Shown piece by piece: positions 8,387 through 15,024 of a stretch of 39,936 nt of DNA (positions are counted from its first letter, which is position 1; each line of letters starts with the position of its first letter). The notes under the pieces were generated by a model that saw nothing but the letters and a program-made list of their open reading frames with translations, ran no database searches and was not told the origin of the DNA. The translations under genes and the position numbers were made by a program. The DNA comes from an uncultured bacterium (lineage in GTDB: Bacteria; Bacillota; Clostridia; Oscillospirales; Oscillospiraceae). The stretch covers positions 1-39,936 of the forward strand of contig CAMWRX010000019.1 in assembly GCA_947176765.1 (NCBI GenBank). The letters are read 5' to 3'.

Positions 8387-9450
8387 GCGATAAGACTCCG
8401 AAGCTGGGCGGGCAGAACGGCCTGCGCCGCCTCTGGAACGGCCCCAATTTCCGCTGGAACCTGTTTCTGCTGCTCCTCATCACGGTGGAGTGCGTCGTGT
8501 TCGGCGCGACCAACTCCAAATTCCTCTCCCTCACCCGCATTTTCGCCTCCGCCAACGGTGACCTGACCTTCTGGTACGTCTCCATTTTTGTCACCTTCGT
8601 CATGATTACCGGCGGCATCGATATCCAGTCCTGCTCCATCGTGGGCCTTACCTCCATCATCATCGGCGTGGCCTGGCAGGACTTTGGGATGAACATCTGG
8701 GCGGCGGCGGCGCTGGCCGTGGCGGTGTCCGTGGCCTGCGGCGCGCTGAGCGGCTTCTTCGTGGCGTACTGCGGCGTCCAGGCCATGGTGGTCACCCTGG
8801 GCGGCAGCTTCCTTTACTCGGGCCTTGGCCTGCTGGTGTCCGGTTTATCCAGCACCGAGGCATATAAGGGTATCAGCGGCTTCCCCGACAGCTTCAAGGC
8901 GCTGACCAAGACGAAGATATTCGACCTCATCCCCCTGCAAATGATCATCTTCCTGGTGCTGCTGCTGGCGGCGTATCTGCTGCTCCACCGGAGCAAATAT
9001 GGCCGGAAGGTGTTCCTGGTGGGGGTCAACCCCTCTGCGGCGGAGTATTCCGGCGTGAACAGCCGCTGGATCACCATGTCCACCTACATCCTCAGCGGCC
9101 TGGCGGCGGGTATCACCGGCGTGGTCATGACCTCCCAGTTGGGCACGGCCAAGTCCGACCTGGGCGGCAACTTTACCATGACCATCATCACCGCCTGCGT
9201 GCTGGGCGGAACCCTGTCCACCGGCGGAAAGGGCAGCGCCATCGGCACCGCCCTGGCGGCCATCTCCATCACCCTGCTGCGGTTCGGGATGCCGCTGTGC
9301 TTCGGCATCAACAAGCAGTATCTGGACATCCCCATCGGCGTGCTGCTGGTGGTGGTGGTCGTGGGCCGGGCCATCGTCAGCAATCCCACCGTTATCGCCT
9401 GGGTGGGGAAGCTGCGCGGCAAGGGGAAAGAAGCCAAGGCTGGCGCATAA
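8383..9450 (+). CDS. lsrD: AI-2 import permease LsrD
   Basis: The second permease, 355 residues, overlaps lsrC by the ATGA motif and has AAGGAGGGG upstream. About ten hydrophobic segments are visible. Family blocks include MITGGIDIQSCSIVGLTS and ACVLGGTLSTGGKGSAIG. It pairs with LsrC. After its stop (9450) there are 61 bases before lsrB with no terminator, so lsrACDB is one unit. Confidence 0.85.
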   Translation: MSDKTPKLGGQNGLRRLWNGPNFRWNLFLLLLITVECVVFGATNSKFLSLTRIFASANGDLTFWYVSIFVTFVMITGGIDIQSCSIVGLTSIIIGVAWQDFGMNIWAAAALAVAVSVACGALSGFFVAYCGVQAMVVTLGGSFLYSGLGLLVSGLSSTEAYKGISGFPDSFKALTKTKIFDLIPLQMIIFLVLLLAAYLLLHRSKYGRKVFLVGVNPSAAEYSGVNSRWITMSTYILSGLAAGITGVVMTSQLGTAKSDLGGNFTMTIITACVLGGTLSTGGKGSAIGTALAAISITLLRFGMPLCFGINKQYLDIPIGVLLVVVVVGRAIVSNPTVIAWVGKLRGKGKEAKAGA

Positions 9451-9511
9451 TCAAACGTATATTCCGGGGCTGAGCTGTCCCTGAATATAAAAAATTATGG
9501 AGGTATGAAAC

Positions 9512-10639
9512 ATGAAACTGAAGAGACTCGTAGCACTTCTTCTGGCCCTGGGCATGATCCTTGCTCTGGCCGCCTGCTCCGGCAACAAGCCCACCGAAAC
9601 CAAGCAGGGCGGCAACGATCCCGCCCCCGCCGCCGACGGTGTCAAGTCCGTCGAGGGCAAGACCGTAGCCTTCATCCCCAAGCTGACCGGCAACGCCTTC
9701 TTTGAGGTGGCCAACACCGGCGCCCAGGAGTTCGCCAAGGACTGGGGCATCACCGTTGACTACATCGGCTCCCCCAACGCCACTGCCGCCGACCAGGTGC
9801 AGTGCATTAACGACGCCATCTCCAAGGGCGTGGATGCCATCTGTATCTCCACCGTGGATGCCGCCGGCGTGGCTGACGCGCTGAAAGAGGCCATCAACGC
9901 GGGTATCGTAGTCTGCACCTGGGACTCCGACGCCGCCGCCTCTGACCGCGCCCTGATGGTTTCCCAGGGCACTCCCGAGGTGCTGGGCCAGATGCTGGTG
10001 GACCTGGCCGTCAACGGCCTGAAGGACCGCGGCATTGACCCCGACAAGGACACCGTGAAGTACGCCTGGCACTACTCTCAGGCCACCGTCACCGACCAGA
10101 ACTCCTGGCAGGTCGAGGGTGAGAAGATCATCAAGGAAAAGTATCCCAACTGGGAGAACGTCCATCCCGACAACTACTACTCCGAGCAGGACGCGGAGAA
10201 GTCCGTCACCATCGGCGAGGCCGTTCTGGCTGACAACCCCGACATCGACCTGATCATCTGCAACGACTCCACCGCCCTGCCCGGCCAGCTCCAGGCCGCC
10301 GAGAACAAGGGCCTGACCAAGGCTGACGTGACCATCACCGGCTTCGCCACCCCCAACGCCATCAAGGCTTACTGCACCAACGGCACCCTGTTCAACTGGG
10401 GCCTGTGGGACTGCAAGATCCAGGGCGGTCTGGGCTGCTATGTGGCCGCTTACATCGCCGCTGGCAACGACGTTAAGGTTGGCGACGTCATCGACGTCCC
10501 CGGCATCGGCAAGTGCGAGGTCATGCCCAACAACTGCCTGAATCCCGACGACGCCACCGGCGACACCAACAACGGCGTGGTGCTGCTGCCCGAGCGCGCC
10601 ATCTTCAACGCCGACAACATGGACAACTACGACTTCTAA
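9512..10639 (+). CDS. lsrB: AI-2-binding lipoprotein LsrB
   Basis: The protein has 375 residues. A signal peptide with lipobox LAAC puts the lipidated cysteine at position 22, as expected for a Gram-positive binding protein; the E. coli form is a free periplasmic protein. The periplasmic-binding-protein type I domain starts at about residue 48. Residues aligning with the known AI-2 ligands of Salmonella LsrB are K57 (in FIPKLTG), D138 (TWDSD) and D195-Q196 (TVTDQN). The remaining two ligand positions, Pro and Ala in enteric LsrB, are N251 and S253 here (CNDSTALP). The C-terminus VLLPERAIFN...YDF matches E. coli. GGAGG at 9499-9503 sets the start. Confidence 0.92.
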   Translation: MKLKRLVALLLALGMILALAACSGNKPTETKQGGNDPAPAADGVKSVEGKTVAFIPKLTGNAFFEVANTGAQEFAKDWGITVDYIGSPNATAADQVQCINDAISKGVDAICISTVDAAGVADALKEAINAGIVVCTWDSDAAASDRALMVSQGTPEVLGQMLVDLAVNGLKDRGIDPDKDTVKYAWHYSQATVTDQNSWQVEGEKIIKEKYPNWENVHPDNYYSEQDAEKSVTIGEAVLADNPDIDLIICNDSTALPGQLQAAENKGLTKADVTITGFATPNAIKAYCTNGTLFNWGLWDCKIQGGLGCYVAAYIAAGNDVKVGDVIDVPGIGKCEVMPNNCLNPDDATGDTNNGVVLLPERAIFNADNMDNYDF

Positions 10640-10686
10640 TCTAAGTCAACTTGTCTTGCAGCAGGTCTTTAAGGGCCTGTGACAGG

Positions 10687-10762
10687 CGGAGCGGGGCGTA
10701 AAATACCCCGCTCCGCTCCCAAAAAAGCGCCGCCGCTTGACGGCGCTTTTTTGGGAGCGGAG
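10687..10762 (+). terminator. Competing hairpins between lsrB and lsrF (terminator/attenuator)
   Basis: Hairpin 1 pairs CGGAGCGGGG (10687-10696) with CCCCGCTCCG (10706-10715). Hairpin 2 pairs 10711-10732 with 10741-10762 over 22 bp; its core GCGCCG/CGGCGC is followed by TTTTTT (10747-10752), a classic intrinsic terminator. Bases 10711-10715 belong to both, so the full forms exclude each other. It should reduce lsrF and transporter expression relative to lsrB. Confidence 0.75.
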
Positions 10763-10813
10763 GGAATCCCTTCGCCGCTGATCATTTTACCAATACAAGG
10801 AGGATATATTGTT

Positions 10814-11695
10814 ATGGCTGATTTGGAAGGCTTGAAGGTTTCAAAGGACTATCATGTGGACGTCCCCTTTGCCAATCAGAAGGGGTTTTTCCTCAAGGGC
10901 ATTAACAGCCTGGACTGGGGCATGAAGAAGCACATGGCCAACATCTTCAACCCTGAGAGCGGCAACACCGTCATGTTCGCCTTTGACCACGGCTACTTTA
11001 TGGGCTCCACCGCCGGTCTGGAGCGGCTGGATCTGCTGCTGCCCCAGCTGGCCCCCTATGTGGACTGCTTCATGGGCACCCGGGGCGCCCTGCGCACCTG
11101 CGTCCCCCCCGAGATCGTGAAGAGCGTAGCGCTGCGGGTCACCTCCGGCTCCTCTATGCTCCAGGACGATTTGAGCCACGAGGTGGTGGCGGTGGACATC
11201 GAAGACGCCATCCGCATGAATGCCGACTGCATGGCGGTGCAGACCTTCATCGGGGCGGACGGCCAGCTGTCCAGCCTGGAAAACTTGAATAAAGTGGTCA
11301 ACGCCGGTATGCGCTACTCCATCCCCACCATGGGCGTGTGCGCCGTGGGCAAGGATATGGCCCGCACTGACCGCTTCTTCAAGCTTGCCACCCGCATCAT
11401 CGCCGAGATGGGCGTGCAGGTGGTCAAGACCTATGACTGTGAGAACTTTGAGGAGGTCGTGGCGGCCTGCCCGGTGCCCATCGTGGTGGCGGGCGGCAAG
11501 AAGCTGTCCGAGCCCGACGCCCTCAAGCTGGCCTACAGCGTGATCCAGAAGGGCGCCCACGGCGTGGACATGGGCCGGAACATCTTCCAGAGCACCCATC
11601 CTGTGGCCATGGCCCAGGCGGTGTCCATGATCATCCACAAGGGCGCCACCGACAAGGAGGCCCTGGAGTTCTTCCAGGACGAAATCCACAAGTAA
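10814..11695 (+). CDS. lsrF: LsrF, 3-hydroxy-5-phosphonooxypentane-2,4-dione thiolase
   Basis: The ATG at 10814 follows AAGGAGGA (10797-10804) and gives 293 residues; E. coli LsrF has 291. The protein begins MADLEGLKVSKDYHVD, like the enteric enzyme (MADLDDIKDGKDF). Shared blocks include IFNPESGNTVMFAFDHGY, TRGALR, VGKDMARTDRFFKLATR, VKTYDCENFE, VVAGGKKLSE and GVDMGRNIFQS. The fold is a class I aldolase TIM barrel; the Schiff-base lysine would be the K in VVKTY. It transfers the acetyl group of isomerised phospho-AI-2 to CoA, giving DHAP and acetyl-CoA. A longer upstream ORF would run through the terminator and is rejected. Confidence 0.92.
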   Translation: MADLEGLKVSKDYHVDVPFANQKGFFLKGINSLDWGMKKHMANIFNPESGNTVMFAFDHGYFMGSTAGLERLDLLLPQLAPYVDCFMGTRGALRTCVPPEIVKSVALRVTSGSSMLQDDLSHEVVAVDIEDAIRMNADCMAVQTFIGADGQLSSLENLNKVVNAGMRYSIPTMGVCAVGKDMARTDRFFKLATRIIAEMGVQVVKTYDCENFEEVVAACPVPIVVAGGKKLSEPDALKLAYSVIQKGAHGVDMGRNIFQSTHPVAMAQAVSMIIHKGATDKEALEFFQDEIHK

Positions 11696-11710
11696 GAGAG
11701 CGGCCCAAAC

Positions 11711-11744
11711 AAGGAGGGGAAAGACGGCTGCCTTTCCCCTCCTT
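11711..11744 (+). terminator. Hairpin between lsrF and the AEC transporter
   Basis: AAGGAGGGGAAAG (11711-11723) pairs perfectly over 13 bp with CTTTCCCCTCCTT (11732-11744), loop of 8. There is no T run, so it may act as an RNA stability element or partial terminator rather than a full stop. Confidence 0.5.
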
Positions 11745-11767
11745 TCCCAAAAGCAGGAGGAATGGAT

Positions 11768-12694
11768 ATGGTATTGCAGGTAGTTCAAATGGTGCTGCCC
11801 ATTGTGGTGCTGCTGGGGCTGGGCATGGTGTGCCGCCGGAAAAAGGTCTTTGACATGAACGGCTTAGCGGGCCTGAAAGCGGTGGTGGGGGACATCTGCC
11901 TGCCGGTGGTGCTGTTCAACGCCTTTTTTACCGCCCACTACTCGGCGGCGGTGGCGCTTATTTTTGTGCTGGTATATGCCGGGTTTGGGCTGGCCCTGGG
12001 GCTGGGGTTCGCGCTGAGAAAACTGGCCGCCCCTCACGGGAAATTTTTCCCCTTCCTGCTGGCCAGCGCCGAGGGCGGTATGCTGGGCTACGCGCTTTAC
12101 GGCGTGCTCATGGGGGAGCAGTCCGGCTTTGCCGCCGTGGATTTAGGGCAGACCGTGTTCGCTTACACGGCGTTTTTGGGCTTCCTGGCCCTCACCGACG
12201 GGCGCAAGCCCACGGCGGGCGGGCTGGTGAAGAATATGGTCACCAACAAGTGCTGCATCGGCATGGCCTTGGGCATCCTGCTGGGGGTGCTGGGTGTGGG
12301 ACAGTGGGTGCTGGCCAGCCCCGCCGCCGGGATGGTCACGGAGATTATTTCCATGATTACCGCGCCTACCAGCGCCCTTGTCCTGCTGGTTGTGGGTTAC
12401 GAGCTGGATCTGGACAGGAACCTCCTGCGCCCGGTGGCGGTTACCGTTCTGTGCCGTCTGGCCGTCATGGGATGCCTGCTGGCCCTGGTCAGTTTTGTCT
12501 TATTCCGCATCGTCCCCTATGACAAGGGGCTACAGATCGCCCTGATGATCCTCTACTCCCTGCCCGCGCCCTTTATCATCCCCCTATTTGCCGACGTGGG
12601 GGATGAGGGCAGGTATATTTCCACCAGCCTGTCGGTCCATACCTTGTGTACGATTCTGCTGTTCATCGCTATCGCGGCGTTCAGCCTGCGGTGA
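11768..12694 (+). CDS. AEC (auxin efflux carrier) family transporter
   Basis: About 308 residues with ten predicted membrane helices in two halves. The conserved intramembrane break LPVVLFNAFF near residue 48 and the final block YSLPAPFIIPLFAD...ISTSLSVHTL are typical of the AEC/MleP family (PF03547), which moves organic anions such as malate. The ATG at 11768 is chosen over 11762 because AGGAGG ends at 11760. Its position at the end of the lsr operon suggests export or import of a small carboxylate linked to AI-2 metabolism, but the substrate is unknown. A terminator follows at 12750. Confidence 0.8.
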   Translation: MVLQVVQMVLPIVVLLGLGMVCRRKKVFDMNGLAGLKAVVGDICLPVVLFNAFFTAHYSAAVALIFVLVYAGFGLALGLGFALRKLAAPHGKFFPFLLASAEGGMLGYALYGVLMGEQSGFAAVDLGQTVFAYTAFLGFLALTDGRKPTAGGLVKNMVTNKCCIGMALGILLGVLGVGQWVLASPAAGMVTEIISMITAPTSALVLLVVGYELDLDRNLLRPVAVTVLCRLAVMGCLLALVSFVLFRIVPYDKGLQIALMILYSLPAPFIIPLFADVGDEGRYISTSLSVHTLCTILLFIAIAAFSLR

Positions 12695-12749
12695 ATATGA
12701 AACGCCGCCGTCCTGGCACAAAGTCAATTGCACTGTTATACCGAAAATG

Positions 12750-12790
12750 AACTGCGCCGTCGGGCTGACGGCGCAGTTCTATTTTTATCC
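12750..12790. terminator. Bidirectional terminator
   Basis: Perfect 12-bp stem AACTGCGCCGTC (12750-12761) and GACGGCGCAGTT (12767-12778), loop GGGCT. CTATTTTTATCC follows on the plus strand; on the minus strand the tail is CATTTTCGG. It separates the convergent AEC and LacI-family genes. Confidence 0.85.
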
Positions 12791-12826
12791 ATATTCAACC
12801 CTCGATCCCGTCCGTAAACGAAAGAT

Positions 12827-13810
12827 TCACTGGGTAGACTCGTTCTCCACAATCGTATACCCCAGCTTGATCTCCTTTGCCGGCGTCTCCGGGTTTTCCA
12901 GCCGTTCCAGCAGCAAAGCCGCCGCGTTGGCCCCGCTGTCCTCATAAAAATAGCGGATGGTGGTGAGGGTAGGGGTGGTCACCCCGCACAGGTCGGCCCC
13001 GCCCTGGCCGGTGAGCCGGATGTCCTCCGGCACCCGGATACCCTGGCTTTTCAGATATTGGAGCGCCCCCACCGCCACGCTGTCGGTGGCGCAGATCAGC
13101 GCGTCCAGGGGCCCGTATGCCTCCAGCAGTTCCCGGGCCTTTTCCCGCCCGGAGAAAACGCTGAAATCGGCCACGGCGATGTGGCCCGCCTGATCCTCCA
13201 GCCCGGCGTCCCGCACCGCGTCGCAATAACCCCGGCTGCGCTCCTGGCCCACGGCCTTGTCCTGGGGCAGCGCGCCCATGTAGCCCAGCCTGCGGCAGCC
13301 CTTGTCCGTCATCAGGCGGGTCATGTCATAGAAGGCGTGGTAATCATCGTGGTAGACGCAGGACACGCCGGCCAACTGCTGCCCCACCACCACCACCGGC
13401 ACCCGGCTCTTTTTCAGCATGGCGATGTGCCTGGCGGTGAACACGGTGCCAATGAAAATCACGCCGTCCACCCGCTGGTCGTCAAAGCCGTCCAGGTAGT
13501 CCAGCTCCCGGCTGGGGTCGTTGTGGGTATCGGCCAGCAGGATCTGAAAGCCCCTACGCTCCAGCACAGAATCAATGCCCGCCATGATGCTGCTGATAGA
13601 AAAGGAGTCAATTTTGGGCAGAATAACTCCGATGGTCTTTGTCTTTCGGGTGCGCAGGGCCTGGGCATGGGCCAGCGGGCGGTAGCCCGTCTCCTCAATC
13701 ACCTTGCGGATCGCTTCTTTTTTCTCTTGGGACAGATAACCCTGGTTCAAATAGCGGGAGACTGCGGAGGGGGATACCCCCGCCAGCTTGGCGATTTCCG
13801 CGATGTTCAT
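12827..13810 (-). CDS. LacI-family repressor of the sucrose-type operon
   Basis: The protein has 327 residues. Residues 1-55 are the LacI HTH and hinge (MNIAEIAKLAGVSPSAVSRY, YLSQEKKEAI, GYRPLAHAQAL). From residue 60 the sugar-binding core follows (TIGVILPKIDSFSISSIMAG, DGVIFIGTVF, ICATDSVAVGAL). The start has AGGAGG eight bases upstream. It is divergent from the HAD-PTS-GH13 operon. The palindrome TGAAATCTATTTCA sits in its own leader and related palindromes sit at both operon promoters, so it probably represses itself and the operon. It is likely equivalent to ScrR, with a sugar phosphate or sugar as inducer; that is inference. Confidence 0.88.
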   Translation of the reverse strand: MNIAEIAKLAGVSPSAVSRYLNQGYLSQEKKEAIRKVIEETGYRPLAHAQALRTRKTKTIGVILPKIDSFSISSIMAGIDSVLERRGFQILLADTHNDPSRELDYLDGFDDQRVDGVIFIGTVFTARHIAMLKKSRVPVVVVGQQLAGVSCVYHDDYHAFYDMTRLMTDKGCRRLGYMGALPQDKAVGQERSRGYCDAVRDAGLEDQAGHIAVADFSVFSGREKARELLEAYGPLDALICATDSVAVGALQYLKSQGIRVPEDIRLTGQGGADLCGVTTPTLTTIRYFYEDSGANAAALLLERLENPETPAKEIKLGYTIVENESTQ

Positions 13811-13825
13811 AGGCGCCTCCTGTTT

Positions 13826-13839
13826 TGAAATCTATTTCA
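13826..13839. promoter_or_regulatory. LacI-family operator 1 (regulator autoregulation)
   Basis: TGAAATCTATTTCA lies between the regulator's -10 (TATGAT on the minus strand, 13847-13842) and its ribosome binding site. It matches the other three palindromes. Confidence 0.75.
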
Positions 13840-13960
13840 TATCATAGCACAGGGCGCAATAGATTTCCAGTAGTGAACCGCACAAACTTTCCGGGCCTCC
13901 CTGACATATTCGCCAAATTCTCGCTGTAAGATTTGGCGAAACCAACGGCGATACAGCCCC

Positions 13961-13989
13961 TTGCGCTGAGCCCGGCTTTCTGATATCAT
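13961..13989 (+). promoter_or_regulatory. Promoter of the HAD phosphatase gene
   Basis: TTGCGC (13961-13966), 17 bp, TATCAT (13984-13989). The operator at 13996-14009 covers the expected transcription start. Confidence 0.65.
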
Positions 13990-13995
13990 TTCACA

Positions 13996-14009
13996 TGAAA
14001 TCAATTTCA
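13996..14009. promoter_or_regulatory. LacI-family operator 2
   Basis: TGAAATCAATTTCA, a near-perfect 14-bp palindrome, begins six bases after the -10 of the HAD promoter. This is the classic position for blocking initiation. Confidence 0.8.
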
Positions 14010-14038
14010 GCTTTAGGCTGCGATGACAGGAGGATATT

Positions 14039-14869
14039 ATGGAACGCAAACTGATTTTTCTGGATATTGACGGGACCCTCACCGAGCCGGGACATAACGT
14101 CCCCCCCGACTCCGCCGTGGAGGCCGTCCGCCGTGCCCGGGCAAACGGCCACAGGGTAATGCTGGCCTCCGGGCGCAGCTACGGCATGCTGTCCCCCCTG
14201 CTGCGCTACGGCTTTGACGGCCTGGTGGGCAGCGCGGGAGGCTATATCATGTACGGCGAAGAGGTGGTCTATGACTGCCCCATGACCCCCGAACAGCAGA
14301 AGCTGGCGATGGACGTTTTCCTGCGCAGCGGTGTTTACCGCACTGTGGAGGGTAAAGACACCAGCTACACCGACGAGAGCTTCAAGGATTTCCTCCGGGA
14401 AACCGCCCAGGCCGAGGGCAACAGCGAGCTGCTGCGCTGGCGGGAACAGATCGAGAACGAGCTGGGCATCCGCCCCATGGCCGAGTACCATGGAGAGCCC
14501 ATCTATAAGATCGGGTTTGTGTCCCGCAGCGCCAACGACCTGCGGGAGCCTATGCGCGTTTTGGGAAGCAGCTTCGATTTCTGCCTTCAGGGCACGGACC
14601 AGTTCGGCGCCATCAACGGGGAGCTGATTAATAAAGCGTTCAACAAGGGTTTGGCCGTGGAGCGGCTGTGCGAGTATCTAAACATCTCTATTGATGACAC
14701 CATCGCGTTTGGGGACAGCATGAACGATTTGGAGATGATCCAGACCGCCGGGGTGGGCATCTGCATGGGCAACGGCAGCGAAGCGCTGAAAAAGATCGCC
14801 GACGAGGTGTGCCCCCCGGTAGGGGAGGACGGGCTATACCGAGCTTTTGAGCGCCTCGGCCTGATATGA
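14039..14869 (+). CDS. HAD-IIB (Cof-type) sugar phosphatase
   Basis: The protein has 276 residues. Motif I (LIFLDIDGTLTEPG) carries the nucleophile aspartate at residue 8 and the acid aspartate at residue 10. A threonine/serine motif II (MLASGR) and motif IV near the end (GDSMNDLEMIQTAGVGICMG) complete a class IIB HAD phosphatase with a large cap domain. AGGAGG at 14028-14033 sets the start. It shares the operator system with the PTS and GH13 genes. Sucrose-phosphate phosphatase also belongs to HAD-IIB, so dephosphorylation of the sugar phosphate delivered by the PTS is plausible. HAD enzymes are promiscuous and substrate cannot be read from sequence. Confidence 0.85.
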   Translation: MERKLIFLDIDGTLTEPGHNVPPDSAVEAVRRARANGHRVMLASGRSYGMLSPLLRYGFDGLVGSAGGYIMYGEEVVYDCPMTPEQQKLAMDVFLRSGVYRTVEGKDTSYTDESFKDFLRETAQAEGNSELLRWREQIENELGIRPMAEYHGEPIYKIGFVSRSANDLREPMRVLGSSFDFCLQGTDQFGAINGELINKAFNKGLAVERLCEYLNISIDDTIAFGDSMNDLEMIQTAGVGICMGNGSEALKKIADEVCPPVGEDGLYRAFERLGLI

Positions 14870-14871
14870 CA

Positions 14872-14885
14872 TGAAATCAATCTCA
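14872..14885. promoter_or_regulatory. LacI-family operator 3
   Basis: TGAAATCAATCTCA, one mismatch from operator 2, lies just after the HAD stop and about 45 bp upstream of the PTS -35. With operator 4 about 100 bp away it could support DNA looping. A further half site TGAAATC is at 14901. Confidence 0.65.
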
Positions 14886-14930
14886 TTATTGTGCACAAAA
14901 TGAAATCGGAAGATTTGGCGCACTTATCAA

Positions 14931-14959
14931 TTTACACCGTCTTTTCCATTTGCTATAAT
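14931..14959 (+). promoter_or_regulatory. Promoter of the PTS-GH13 genes
   Basis: TTTACA (14931-14936), 17 bp, consensus TATAAT (14954-14959) with TGC before it. It is the strongest -10 in this operon and gives the PTS gene its own transcription start near 14966. Confidence 0.8.
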
Positions 14960-14971
14960 CGTACCAAGTTA

Positions 14972-14985
14972 TGAAATTGATTTCA
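14972..14985. promoter_or_regulatory. LacI-family operator 4
   Basis: TGAAATTGATTTCA is a 14-bp palindrome at the expected transcription start of the PTS gene. Confidence 0.8.
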
Positions 14986-15024
14986 TGCCGAAATTCAATT
15001 TCTAAAAGAATGGGAGGAATATCA

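Noticed and set aside
10679-10813. N-terminal extension of LsrF starting at 10679
   Set aside because: It would translate through the terminator hairpins; ATG 10814 has a strong ribosome binding site and matches the family start.
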